Shown piece by piece: positions 33,501-43,426 of a DNA stretch of 64,000 nt. The notes under the pieces were generated by a model. It was not told where the DNA came from, did no database searches, and worked only from the letters and a program-made list of their open reading frames with translations. The DNA lies in contig OX422204.1 in NCBI GenBank assembly GCA_949130485.1, forward strand, positions 3,318,515 through 3,382,514, written 5' to 3'. The translations under genes and the position numbers were made by a program. Source of the stretch: Agelas oroides. Its lineage: Eukaryota > Porifera > Demospongiae > Agelasida > Agelasidae. Positions within the stretch are counted from its first letter, which is position 1; the number at the start of each line of letters is the position of its first letter.

Positions 33501-35236
33501 TGACCACGTGCATGTGGACATTAGTATCATGGAGTGTTACGTTTGGTTTTATTCTAGCCCAATGAGTTGCAGATGCTTCAGCAGATGGGACTGTCTGAGG
33601 AGGAGCAGCTCAGGCTTGCCATGGAGCTTAGTATTCAGGGTATGTTTACATGTGCACAATGTCCTAGTCGATTCACGTGACCTTGCACATGTATGTATAT
33701 GTATATGCATAGATTATTCCCACCATATTGTGCCCTCTCTGCAAAAACAAGTTGGTTGTTTTAACCACAGAGTGGTTACCTTGGTTGTAAGCTGGAGAGA
33801 CAATGGTTATGACTTTGGTATAGAAGCATAAGGCAACCCTAGAGGCTGTTGCCCAGTTGTTCTTAAACCACAATACACTGAAAACCCTCAGGACATCTGT
33901 GAAGGAGTCATTACAAATGCTCTTCAACATTGTGGTTGTAAGATGAACTGGGCAGCTGCTTCTAGGGTTGCCTTATGCAGTTAGTCTCTAATACCAAAAA
34001 TACCTTATCATCTTAATTTTTGTGGCTATTTTATTTGGTTCATTAACATACTCATGGAGACTTTTACTAGCAGTATAGAGGTGTGCTGCTCTTCACCCAC
34101 AGCCAAGAGAGATCACTTTCATTCAGGGTAGAAATGGAGGTCCCTTGTTTGTTCTTGTGGAATTTAGAAAGACCAAACTAGAAGCTATTAGAACTTGGGC
34201 AGAACCCATGTCCAGTGAATTAGTGTTTGGAGCATTCTAATGATGTTTTGATGACTTTACAGAACTTAGTCAGTCAGTGTATTACGACAAACACAGTTTG
34301 GATGTTGCGTGTTTATCACTATGCATGCAGAGTCTTCTCCAGAAGAGGTGCCTTTCCTTTCTCCCTCCACCCCGCTGGAATCAGAACTAACCCAAACCCC
34401 TACTCCAGAAAAGAGTACTCAGGTACATACCAAGTAAATATGAACCTTAATACATAGGTTAGGGTGGAAAGTTTGTGACAGTACCAAAGGCAAGGGAAAT
34501 TATAACTATGACATGCAATGACTCACCATATTTCACTCTGAACGAGGAATTAAGGGATTTATTACTCACATTCTATGGTCAAATAGTTTACACCTTGCGT
34601 ATGGGAAAAATAATTCAGATTCAGATTCAGAAATGTTCTTTAGACAGAAAAATAATTCAACCAGAGTAGATGTGCGATGTTTTTTGCCTTGATGAATGAA
34701 TATGTATCCAAATGATGGTTGTATGTTCTCCTCCTCACTCAACCTGTGCAGGTCTACAAACTGATGAGCATTGTTAGCCACATTGGAAGGGGCTCAAGTG
34801 GAGGTAGGAGCTAAATCTCTATTTTAGCCCTTGCTACAATTAGGAAAAATTCATAACATGAGCAAATCTGATACGAAGCACAGATTCAAGTTCAATCAGT
34901 CTGTGTGGCACCAACAGGAACACAGGCAGTTACTGCAGATCGATATAAAGTACACAGATATAGCTGTATACATTAAGGGTGTATGTCTACCAAGCACTAG
35001 TTGGTAGCTGAATTCAATAGTAGTGGGTGGGTGCCATGGACTCAGCACAACAGTGTTGTTAACTTAAGGGTTTACATTTTTATTCATCTGTAGGTCATTA
35101 CATCAGTGATGTTTACTCGGTAAAGGAAGGGGTGTGGAAAATGTACAATGACTCCCAGGTGACAGAGATGAAGGAGGAAGACGTTCGACAAAAAAGGCAA
35201 ACCTCAGGATACATCTTCTTTTACATGCACAAGTAG
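22693..35236 (+). CDS. USP37: USP37-like ubiquitin carboxyl-terminal hydrolase
   Basis: Nineteen exons: 22693-22854, 23464-23738, 24266-24330, 26018-26279, 27846-27974, 28306-28432, 28803-28895, 29578-29648, 30309-30371, 30969-31029, 31725-31804, 32048-32148, 32230-32287, 32476-32580, 32654-33332, 33558-33639, 34331-34422, 34752-34803 and 35094-35236. They total 2700 nt, a closed frame of 899 aa (human USP37 is 979). An N-terminal PH-like domain (about 1-125) precedes the catalytic domain. That domain has Cys263 in NLGNTCYMN, QQDAHELL, zinc-ribbon pairs CKSC and CTSC, LILHLKRY, and His854 in GGHYISDVY with Asp872 in YND. Two ubiquitin-interacting motifs lie in the insert: EEEDLQRAMEESLKAQ (to 777) and SEEEQLRLAMELSIQ (790-804). 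A KEN box (531-533) suits the known APC/C control of vertebrate USP37. The end, GYIFFYMHK, matches. The start is the first of two adjacent ATGs. Exon 17 could instead start at 34343 in frame. Confidence 0.95.
23753..23924. mobile_element. CAGTGGAACC-ended MITE with GGACACC repeats
   Basis: The left end CAGTGGAACCCCTCTTAAAG continues GGACACCC. The right end reads GGGTGTCC ... GGAGAG ... CAGTG in inverse. Internal AATAAGGACACC units recur. Starts 14 bp after the USP37 exon 2 donor. Confidence 0.7.
24339..24590. repeat. (GT)n microsatellite with embedded about 36-bp units, abutting USP37 exon 3 donor
   Basis: The run begins within ten bases of the exon 3 donor (GTGAGATGTGTGTG at 24331). At its right end a unit containing GCATATCATACATGCATG repeats. 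A copy of the CCAATACCAGGCC dispersed repeat follows at 24593-24690. Confidence 0.93.
25447..25916. mobile_element. 470-bp TIR element with AAGTGCCCACC ends
   Basis: The left end TACCATAGTGTCGCAAAAGT continues GCCCACC. The right end GGGCACTCTTTCGCAAGACT continues ACGGTA. Internal AAGTGCCCACCCCC copies occur near both ends. USP37 intron 3. Confidence 0.82.
26271..26755 (+). repeat. 97-bp tandem repeat, five copies, starting at the USP37 exon 4 / intron 4 boundary
   Basis: Copy 1 begins with the last nine bases of exon 4 (TTTGGAGGG, ending 26279) and its donor GTATGG. Copies 2-5, phased by 97 bp, repeat TTTGGAGGGGTACGGTGG and so each carry a near-identical donor. Each unit ends with a TAGCCTTGTTCCCAGGC half-element. 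Copies differ at very few positions, so the amplification is recent. Confidence 0.93.
26795..27012. mobile_element. TACCGTAGGACGGGAA-ended MITE, 218 bp
   Basis: Left end TACCGTAGGACGGGAATTTT; right end AAATTTCCTGTCCTACGTAC then GGTA. Internal pairs include TTCGCG motifs. USP37 intron 4, just after the 97-bp array. Confidence 0.8.
27068..27575. mobile_element. About 508-bp AACCCTTTAAAC-ended element, copy A
   Basis: Inverted ends AACCCTTTAAACACTG and AGGGTTTAAAGGGTT. The interior aligns along almost its whole length with the copy at 43427-43902, including the shared segments CACCGTATCTCCATTTCTGT and GCCCACCCGGT. No protein motif is recognised. USP37 intron 4. Confidence 0.88.
28036..28165 (+). 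mobile_element. tRNA-derived SINE copy
   Basis: A box TAGCTCAGTGGCAGAGCA and B box GGGTTTGATTCCC are intact. The CACTTTCCTCTATTTTTGCC tail is shared with the 9545 copy. USP37 intron 5. Confidence 0.78.
28590..28655. repeat. Short near-perfect palindrome
   Basis: TTACCTCAAACATTTAGTGC pairs with GCACTAAACGTTTGAGGTA around a CTGGATACAGTGTCCAG core. USP37 intron 6. Confidence 0.85.
29696..30233. mobile_element. 538-bp TIR element with a nested foldback copy
   Basis: Left end TACCGTATCGTCCCGGGCAA then GCACCC; right end GGGTGCTTGCCCGGGACAAT then ACAGTA. A TAGCCTCATTGCC ... AACGAGGCTA foldback copy is nested at about 29941-30027. USP37 intron 8. Confidence 0.83.
31059..31450. mobile_element. TAGCCTCG-family foldback element, 392 bp, perfect 9-bp TSD
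   Basis: Ends TAGCCTCGTTCCCAGGCCCC and GGGGCCTGGGAACGAGGCTA. Arms run inward through CAGCTTTCCGTCGCTTGC and its inverse. Flanked by TTGCTGTCT at 31050-31058 and 31451-31459. The left end lies 29 bp past the USP37 exon 10 donor. The interior carries TCACGTGAG-containing arms as an inner inverted pair. It is the largest well-bounded family member in the window. Confidence 0.93.
31463..31697. repeat. About 23-bp tandem repeat in USP37 intron 10
   Basis: About ten copies of CCTCATTCCCATGCTCCCT-type units joined by CACATA or CACATG. The CCTCATTCCC part resembles the end of the neighbouring foldback family, so the array may have grown from one terminus (inference). Confidence 0.88.
33826..33978. 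mobile_element. GCATAAGGCAACCCTAGA-ended foldback MITE, 153 bp
   Basis: GCATAAGGCAACCCTAGAGG is inverted at the right end (TCTAGGGTTGCCTTATGC), with inner pairing of CTGCCCAGTT-type and CCACAAT-type segments. USP37 intron 16. Confidence 0.85.
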
Positions 35237-36144
35237 GTAGCTGCTAGCTAGTTCACCCACGATACATGTAGACTTGTGAGACACAGAACCCAACATAATT
35301 GATGACTTGAGAGATAGAAACATTTTGTGGCATGTTGCATGGGCTGATCAAAGTACTACTTCATGCTACATTTGCCATACTAAGCTATGGCTACGTATGT
35401 CAGAGGCACTGTATCTTGATGGTACTATATCTGAGATAAAGTGTCCCTGACGTCAGAATTGGACAGTCTAGATGCAGAACCTCTTAACGTCACAATGTGT
35501 GGCAATGTCCCTGCCTAGTAATGGTGAATGGGGAGAGTATCACGGATAAGTACCCTCTCCTTGCATGACACAAAGGCTGCAAGAAGCTAGTCTCGTTCCC
35601 ATACCCTCAGTGCAGTACACGCACATGAGGGGGTCTTGCTGAGAGTCTGGGGATGAGACTAGCAACAAGCCAGTTAAGCTGCTAGAGCAGTGATTAGTGG
35701 AGTTTACTACAACCAGTATGTCATATCTTTCAGAGAGCAATAATAAGGTCTTGTAGCCTTTAGTGGTATTGTAACTTTACATTTCCCAGATCAACTTTCA
35801 ACAGTGTGGCTAAGTACAGCAAAAGATGAAATACATGACTGCTGGTGCTAATTGTAATTGTGCATGTTAGTTATAAAGTTTTTGTATGTATGTGTAGTTG
35901 TGTTATAATTATTGTGTATGTTCAACAAGTTTGACATTCCATAGTGACTATGAACTACATATGAGTTCCATGAAGGCAATTGCATGTATTAAAGAATGCA
36001 GCTGCTTCTACATATAGGTATGAATGTAGTTAGTGGATAAAGGAAGGTGTGTGTGTGTGTGTGTGTGTATAATTTTGTATCTGTGGTTGAGGTTGGTGGT
36101 TTTTGCTATAATGCAAAACACTTAACGGCCAGTATCTCACTCAA
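35237..36144. other. Downstream of USP37: no gene seen
   Basis: 3' flank of USP37. It holds one TAGTCTCG-family foldback element (35588-35661), a short (GT)n run at 36048-36068 and otherwise unremarkable AT-rich sequence. No polyadenylation site was assigned. Confidence 0.6.
35588..35661. mobile_element. TAGTCTCG-family foldback element, 74 bp
   Basis: Ends TAGTCTCGTTCCCATACCC and CTGGGGATGAGACTA. Flanks GCAAGAAGC (35579-35587) and GCAACAAGC (35662-35670) agree at eight of nine positions. Confidence 0.85.
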
Positions 36145-36288
36145 GCTGAAGACTGTGATGAAGATAGATATTGTCTAAATTGTGGAACGATTGCTTTCAT
36201 GGATTCCAAGGCAGTGCTGTTATATTGACCAAACTCATTTTGGAAGGATTCGTGGTTGAGGTCAACAATAAATCTTGTTCGTTTCTGA
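36145..36288 (-). CDS. Possible terminal coding exon, function unknown
   Basis: On the minus strand an acceptor (CATTATCAG) leads into an open frame beginning KRTRFIVDLNHESF, with QNEFGQYNSTALESMK in the middle and SSSQSSA before the stop; it is about 47 residues. The composition looks coding and it lies downstream of the Ig receptor tail exon at 36832-37040 on the same strand. It could be an alternative cytoplasmic tail (it has a YNST tyrosine) or the last exon of an unseen gene. The phase does not join directly to the main receptor exon, so I do not attach it. No family recognised. Confidence 0.35.
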
Positions 36289-36831
36289 TAATGATGTGGG
36301 AAGTTTCCATTACAATGACCATTAGCAGTGCTCACTTTCCTAGCCTCATTCTCTGCCTCTTGCTTTTGTAGTATGCTTCTCCCTTTGTTTTTGCATACTG
36401 CAAGCAATCAAAACCTTGAGCATGGGAAGGCCTGTGAGCAAGGCTACACTTATCTATAGATGCCAAACAACAAACTCACATCACCAGATTCTTTTTCTGT
36501 TGTAAGAAAAGGGCAAACCAGGCAAAGCAATGGTGAGTATTGGTGTGAATATGTCACCAAAAACTTGGGGAAGAAGGACCAACACGGGGAAAAAATTCAA
36601 TATCTGAATTGGATTCATTTTTGCTCGGTTTTCCTTTCTCTTCATTCACCTCAAAAAACACATTGCCTCAGAAAAATAAAAAAACAGGTCATGCTTCAAT
36701 GTTATGAGCTAGCTAAGCTATGGATCAAATTCACCACCATAAGTGAAGTAGCTACATGATTGTACAATTACCTAACAATTTGTCCAAGTACAGTAATTCT
36801 CGTGAGGTGCAGCCTGCTTTCTGAGTGTATG

Positions 36832-39010
36832 TTATGTATGGTGTATACTGAGTGAATTCTCAGCAACTGAGAAAGCACTGCTGGAATGGCTTGTGTTGTG
36901 GTGGGCAGGGCTGGTTTCCTCCGGCAGAGATGTAGAGGTATTCACACGGTAGCTGTCTGATATTGTCCCATCTTTTACACTGGAGACGTCCACGTAATCA
37001 TTGGGAGTAGCAAGAGATTTTGGATGTTTGGTGTCGGCAGCTGTATGTTAGAGAATGCCTTTGTGATGCTAGAATTATAAGAAACACACGCAATTAATTC
37101 ACTATTTCTTGTGAATGGCTAGAGCAGGACATTTCTACTGTGAACCCAGGGTGAGCTATGTACTGACTGAAACAAGATGACAAAAGTTACATAGTTATGT
37201 AGTCTTGGCCCAGTTTAAACTTATGAAGTATGCACTCGACACTGCCAAGTGGATGAGCAGCAGCATAAACAAAATTAAAATGCACAAGGCATTATGATAA
37301 TGAAGCAGTTGACAGGTGTGCCAGAGGTATGTGGGCAGGATGAGCAACTACATGTAATAATCTAATTTGCCTAAACTTCTGCTGTTTCGTACAATGATAC
37401 AGGAAAGTAAATTATATTAAACCGGTGTTTATGTTTTCTTCTGAATATATGGAGACACTATACCACCAGTTTTTCACTGAAAGATGACCCCCTTTCTGGC
37501 TTTTCAGAAGAGACTAGAAACAAAACTAGATGCTGAACTAATGGACGAGACTGGTGGATTGATATTTTCTGTAATCACCCCTTTGTGCTCCCTAACAAGG
37601 CTTGCTCACCAGTAGTCACTGTAGTGCATGCAGGGTTGCATGCATGATGCATTATATAAGCAACCTTCTTCGCACACAGACTGATTTGAAGCAAGTATAA
37701 TGCTATACCATGTACTTGAAGGCCTAGCTAGCTTTGCTCAATGCATTCAGCAGAAATGTAGAATGATGTTGCTTGGAGGGAATGAGTCTTAGACATACTG
37801 GGTGCTTGTTTGATCATGGCTATAACTGTCTAAGAAATTTACCACTATCTGCATGTGGTGACTATAGCTAGGGACTTGAAGTCAGGTTGTCTCCTCCAAA
37901 ATATGGCAGGAGAAAGTCATTGCACACTGGGTCTCCATTGTCATTTCACAACAAATGTCATTCCACCAGTCCAGTGACTGTGAGATGGACTGTGGTCTAT
38001 ATGTTGATTGTCTAAGGGTGTAGCTAACTTAATTTCTTCACAACTGGTTACCTACCTTTTAGCAAGCACTGCTTTTGTAATATTCAGTATACACCACCCT
38101 TACCTTCCAATCCAATTCTTTGACATCGTTTGCGATAGAGAATGAGGATCACCACTGCCAAACTAACGCAGATAAGTATCAGAAAACCAACCAGGCCCAA
38201 AACTGCATACAATATAACTTCAGATAATTGGCTAGGGTTTCTTGGGAAGGTGACAGCAGTACTTTGTTCAGTTGGGGTAGATGTTGTGTTGAAGTTGGTA
38301 GAAGTTGAGTCCATTGTTATTGTTACCATCAAAGTAGGGACTGGTGAGAGTGTGCTTGATGAATCATCTGAACTTTGCAGTTGTGTTGTGGTTGCTACAA
38401 TAGATAGTAGAGTGATTGATAACCTGCTGTGCACTGAAGACAAACTTGGCTGCACATCGATGGTTGAAGTTGGATTAGCAGTGGAGTATGAAGTAGATAT
38501 TAGGACAGTGGAAGACTCAGTTGGTACTGCCATCAACGTAGCACATCTAGTGTTTGAGTTTCGTAGAGTTACTTCACCACATGAAAAGTCAATGTATTCG
38601 GATTGCTCCCTCAGTATAAAGGCATTACTTTCAGATAATATCTGGGAACTGCCTGAAACATATGCTTGGCACCAGTAGTACCCTGCATCTTTTTCCTCAG
38701 TTAGGTTGTGCACAGTTAGTCTAACTCCAGCTCCATTCGTAATCGTAACCGGTACAAGTGTATACTTGATACTGTTGGTCAGAAGGTTTGTATTCTCGTC
38801 AATAGTTGAACTGGTTGTGGAAAAATACCACCGTATCTCTCCAACATTAGGTCCCATGACAGAGCACTCCATCCTAAGTGTCCTATCATGGTACGGGTTG
38901 CAAGCCACGTCTTCAGGGGGCTGCTGAGAGTACACATACTGGTCTGGACAAACACCTATTACAATGTCATATATAAATATCATGAATGTTGCAGACAAAA
39001 ATATGTGCAA
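36832..39010 (-). CDS. Single-Ig-domain type I transmembrane receptor with Ser/Thr-rich stalk (copy 1)
   Basis: Two exons are visible: 39010 (or 38955) down to 38104 and 37040-36832, joined in phase 1, giving 371 aa. The Ig domain has Cys49 (RMECSV), Trp61 (IRWYF) and DAGYYWC with Cys114. A Ser/Thr-rich stalk of about 120 residues follows, then a transmembrane helix at about 266-291 (LGLVGFLILICVSLAVVILI) and basic stop-transfer residues YRKRCQR. The second exon is a 68-residue cytoplasmic tail with tyrosines in NDYVDV and DSYRV, possible SH2-docking sites, ending SLSIHHT. The ATG at 39010 gives a hydrophobic leader, but a phase-1 acceptor at 38955 exactly parallels copy 2, so a separate upstream signal exon is equally possible. 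It shares architecture, exon phases and the QQPP or EQPP motif after the leader with copy 2 at 46383. The ligand is unknown; a recognition or immune role is inference. Confidence 0.72.
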
Positions 39011-39972
39011 TACTGGTATGTTCAGTTAATTGATGTAGGCTCTCTAACTAAGGTGCCTCTCCATTAAAGGTGCCTGGGCACAAGATCTGACTCAAATATT
39101 TTTCTCTGCTCCCTAGCTCTGGCCATTTTACTATTTTTGGAGGGCTCATGCAGAAGTTCTCTTCACATATGTGAGTGTATGTGCAAATAATGACAGTGTA
39201 TATATTTTTGTCTTGGTTAACTTCACCAGCCTCTACCTTGCGTATTTGCGTCATGGACTTCAGCACCATACTTGATCATCCTTGTATCGACCTCCTTCAA
39301 ATGCCATAGAGCTTCCTCGGCATATGTAACGCAAGCTAAATTTCCTAACGTGGCCTACGACGGCCTCCACTATATGATCACGGCCATAGCGAAAGGATCG
39401 ACTCTGTTGCTATCTTCACGCTGACATGGCAATTATTTTTTCTGACGAGCGGTCGTAATTACTATCTTCTCACCATTTGCCTCAGCAGAAGCGGCGCTAT
39501 TAATTACTGTTTTGCAAACTGTGGCGAAGAATCGGTGTAAGAGAGCGTGGCAAACGCAAGCGCGTATAGCTACATGCGATACGTTCTGCAAAATTTCTGA
39601 TTCTTTATTTATGCAACCATACAAAATTTAGCTAATTCACAGATCAATAAAAATTCCAAAGGTAAATTCAGCACCTTTTTCCGCTGCTAAATATCATATG
39701 TCAATTCATGCAGTGAAACCGTCATGCACATGCATGCACTTACTCTGCCCATGGGCCATCCGCACAGACTGCATGCATAATAGCGCCAAAATCGTGCAGC
39801 AGAAAAGCCCTCGTATCTCCATAGTGCACAGTCTTAGGGTGGCACGCAAGTACGTATATAGTACGTAACAAAAATCAAAACACTTGCACAATTTCTGAAT
39901 AACTTTTGCTTCTGCATCAGCGATAATGATATACGGAAGTTGCTGGGGTTGGCGGAAGTGCTGTCACAACAA
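39011..39972. other. Gap without a recognised gene
   Basis: No exon supported. It could contain the unlocated signal exon of Ig receptor copy 1 and the upstream region of the plus-strand gene starting near 39973. No clear repeat element was seen. Confidence 0.5.
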
Positions 39973-40966
39973 GATGGCGATGGCGGCAACCCGTAACGAA
40001 AATGAGTGAGAACCTGGTGAGTGAGATTTGTATGTAGATATTATAAAGTGAGACATGTTGAATATAACTATAAGTTGTGCTTTTGCTTTGTTTTACGGTG
40101 TCGGAGTGATAATGTCCCTCTAGCCTCGCGCGTAGCCAGACTCTGCACCTCGACTCCAAAATGGCGGTGTGACGCTGTGTGAGCTCCCCTCCAAAAATAG
40201 GAAATAGGGTCTCAGATGGTCCTCGCTCGCTCTGTCCATGTGTTCCCCTTCCTTTGTCGCCTCACTTGTCCACTAACGAAAGGGACATTACTCTGAATTC
40301 ACGATACACCTTCGACATCGACTCTGGAGACATGCAGAAAACTGCTGCGCCGAACCTCTCATCAGGCCTGTGGCCGCTAGATGTGTACACATGGCAGGCG
40401 AGACAGATGCTCATCACAGAGTCGTGCCCTCCTGTCATGCTGTGGGATGGGTAGCCCCTTTGGTACATGTTGCAGGCAGCTGTGGGTCTGGCCTGCTGAC
40501 TGAATGGTGCAGAGACTTTTGGCCTCAACTAAAGTTATGTGTTCTAGTTATTTTGTGTGTGTGTGTGTGTGTGTGTGTACATGTGTATTTGTGTGTTCTG
40601 TAAATTTCGCGCATACCTAATGGTCAGTTAGCCTCGTTGCATACTGCAAGCGATCAAAAACTGGAGCCGGGGAAGGCCTGGGAACGAGGCTAACGGTCAG
40701 TCGCAAATGAACTTTGAACTTGAACTTTGAACTCTCGCCAGCAGCACCACTCACAATCCAAGGTGAAGGCAAACTGTAGCCTATACCAAACATCACCTGA
40801 CCCTTCTGCGTGCAAATTCTCACCACAAAGAAATTATTCAGGATGCGCTTAGGCTCGTACTAACACTAAATCTTCTTTCCTCGGGCAACAGGAAGCTTTG
40901 TATGAAGCCCTCTATGAGATGGCTTTATGCGGTAAAAGACCACACAACATCCTAAGATGTTTACAA
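39973..40966 (+). CDS. Possible small gene of unknown function, first exons uncertain
   Basis: Candidate first exon: ATGs at 39973-40000 in an AAGATGGCGATGGCGG context, ending AACCTG before a GTGAGT donor. A second open segment, about 40215-40452 on plus, reads with coding-like composition (RYTFDIDSGDMQKTAAP, then SGLWPLDVYTWQARQMLITE, then SCPPVMLWDG). It ends at a GATGG/GTAGCC donor. A third segment after GGGCAACAG at 40889 reads EALYEALYEMALCGKRPH and stops at about 40969. I do not recognise the family and cannot fix the junction phases. The antisense frame over 40262-40528 is also open, so the strand is not certain. Confidence 0.35.
40629..40692. mobile_element. TAGCCTCG-family foldback element, 64 bp
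   Basis: Ends TAGCCTCGTTGCATACTG and GGCCTGGGAACGAGGCTA, interior GATCAAAAACTGGAG. Flanks ATGGTCAGT (40620-40628) and ACGGTCAGT (40693-40701) agree at eight of nine positions. The left end is truncated compared with the right. Confidence 0.85.
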
Positions 40967-42489
40967 GTGCTGTGTCTGTAGAACTTTTTCATCACGTGAT
41001 CTAAGTTCATATACAAACCTTATACCCTACTACCAGTTCTGCCTGGATTAAGACATGGCACACTTGCAACCCATTCATCAACAAGTTTTCAGCTGTCATT
41101 GACAAGGCTTTCAGTTAATGACTGCTTGGCTTGCCCTGGCTGAAAACTGTCTTCATTAGAGAAAGGTGAGAGGTTTGTTTTCTAAGCCCATTTGCACAAT
41201 AATTAAGGGGACTCAACATTTATCAAAAATGTTTTCTATGACCATAGCCATGTGCTTTTTACACCCTTGTGTGGTTGTGGTTCTTAACTCAATCCGCTAC
41301 TCACGACTTTTGTTGTCATGGTTACAATTGAGTATAGCCCACAATATTCCTTTCAATTCAAGCACTCTTTGAAGATGGACAAAAATGACATTTTGATTTA
41401 CTGTAGATGATAATAGGGTATTCAATTTTTGACATAATTTAGGTGTTTGAAGAAGTGTTACCATGTAGCATTGTTCATCTTTGTGGGAATTAACATCCAT
41501 GTGCATAGCTTGTTCTGGCAAGAGTCGGGGAAATGTGTTGAAATGTGTGTAGGCACTTTGTTCCCACAATCCCACTTCTTGGCACAGTGGTATCGTTGTA
41601 TAGCAAGCTGTGGGTGACATGTCCTTTGTGTGCTGTTTGTAATGTATGGAGGAAAATGGTCTACTATCAACAACACTCCCACTGATGATATGCAGTTTTT
41701 TTAGGTACGGGAACAATCCAGAGACTCTGTTGTGTCTTGTACCATGGTTGTAACAATTTGACCAATCAGATTGCTTTGTTGGAAGTTATAGATGCCTCCT
41801 AGGAGGTTTTCTAAATATAGACACTCTCCTATGAGGGTGTAGCAATCACATTTACTGTCAATAAATATACAGTATGCATATGGATACTGTAAGCTAAGAT
41901 TGTATAGGCGTACAGAAGTAAATAAAAACGACTGAGATGTTAAAAAATCTACAGTTACTTGATATGTGGCAATTAGCATCACTATAGTGAGTACAGCTAT
42001 TGAGTGTCTCCCTCTCTGTTCTCTCCAGAAAGAGGCTATCATCACGAGTATTGGCAGCAGCTTTCCTTTTATGGAACACATTGTTCAAGAAGGCTTCCCT
42101 TGCAGCTATACAAGATAAGATCTGGGAGTTGACTAGGAACAAGGCTTTAGCTTTGTCAGGATATCATCCACTTATCAAACACAAAAGGAGGTCAATATCT
42201 CATGAGTTCAAAGCAATGGCCTTTTATGGAAACATGTTGTTCAAGAGGGCTCCCTTTTGAAGCCATGTGTCAAAACCAGAATGAATGTAAACAATGGTCC
42301 ATTCAAAAATCCTTTGTCTGCTTCTTCAAAAAGAAAAGTCCTCCTTATGGTGAGCACTTGTTTGGATCAGGCCTTGACTGCGCATTCATTGAGTGAGGCT
42401 CTTTTGTGTAGCCTCAATCTCAGGCTGCATGGTAGGAAGAAAAGTGACCTGGTATCTACTGCTAGCCCATCTGTAACAATTACCCACAT
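40967..42489. other. Gap with weak open frames only
   Basis: Holds open frames on both strands: 41297-41716 minus (139 codons), 41701-42081 minus (126 codons) and 42000-42260 plus. None shows a known motif or a consistent exon chain. A direct repeat (ATGGAACACATTGTTCAAGA at about 42071 and a diverged copy at about 42228) lies inside. Possibly decayed mobile-element coding sequence. Confidence 0.45.
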
Positions 42490-42538
42490 GGTGGATTCAG
42501 TAGAGCCATGGTACAGTGTGACAGAGACAAGTATAGAA

Positions 42539-43135
42539 CAGTGGCATAGCCAGAATAGAGTAGTTGGTCGGGCACAGGTAGGGCACAGGTATGGTGCTGC
42601 GCAGAGGCGGCGGAAGGTACTTACGATTGGGGGGGCACCGATGATGGTGCGTGCGTAAGCACGCACTCGCTAGGGGGGTCTGGGGGCATGCTCCCTCAGA
42701 AAAATTTTTTAAATTAGGTGCTCTGAGATCGCTTCTGATGCCATATTTGTACTCAAATTTATATTTGGACTCAATGCCGCTAGAATACCGGGCCGGAGTG
42801 TTTTTGGAGCGCCGCTCACCATGTTCAGGGATCGCTGAGCCATCACTGCACGTGTTCCAGCGACGGGGTATGGCTCGAAAAGTATAAAAAAGGTCACCGT
42901 ACCGGACAGTTTGAAGGGGGGGGGGGGGGGGGGGGGCACTAAAGGGCAAATCCTTACCAAGGGGGGGCACGTGCCCCTGGTGCCCCTGGTGCCCCCCCCG
43001 GTTCCGCCGCCTATGCTGCGCAATGTGCGGAAAGTTAGCGTGCGGAACACTAAACTACGACAAGCGAATGCTCGGGCACAAGCAAAAGTTGCTCGGGCAC
43101 GTGCCCGGGTGTGCCGGGGCTTGGCTACGCCACTG
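42539..43135. mobile_element. 597-bp CAGTGGCRTAGCC-ended MITE, probably hAT-like
   Basis: Ends CAGTGGCATAGCC and GGCTACGCCACTG. Flanked by GTATAGAA (42531-42538) and GTATAGAG (43136-43143), seven of eight matching, as expected for an 8-bp hAT-type duplication. The interior contains G-runs and a GGGGGGTCTGGGGGCATGC segment also present at about 10937-10960 in UBE2E intron 3. No transposase. Confidence 0.85.
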
Positions 43136-43426
43136 GTATAGAGTCATGGTAGAGTAGAGTGAAGCCGAGTCATGTAGAGCCATGGTACAGTATAGTAGAG
43201 GTTTAATAGAGACATGGTAGACCATAGTATACCCATGGTAGTCAAGCAGAGTCAGGTAGAGCCATTGTAGAGTGTAGTAGATCAATTAGACTCAAGCAGA
43301 GCCATGGAAGAGTGTACTAGAGTCCAAAGGAATAAAGTAGAGCCATGATAGAGGGCAAGTAAAGTCAAGTACAGCCATGGTTGAGTGAAGTAGGGTTATA
43401 TAAGTTATATAATTATCCCTTTAAAC

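Noticed and set aside
38142-38678. 178-codon plus-strand frame opposite the Ig receptor
   Set aside because: Antisense shadow of the Ser/Thr-rich receptor exon; the minus strand carries the Ig and transmembrane signatures.
41297-42081. 139- and 126-codon minus-strand open frames
   Set aside because: Long for this composition, but no recognisable domain, no splice chain and no consistent neighbour; kept as an unresolved gap rather than a gene.
42000-42658. Plus-strand frames after an acceptor-like TCTCTCCAG
   Set aside because: Frames change twice in 300 bp, contain a DNA-level direct repeat and run into the MITE at 42539; possibly decayed coding sequence but not supportable.
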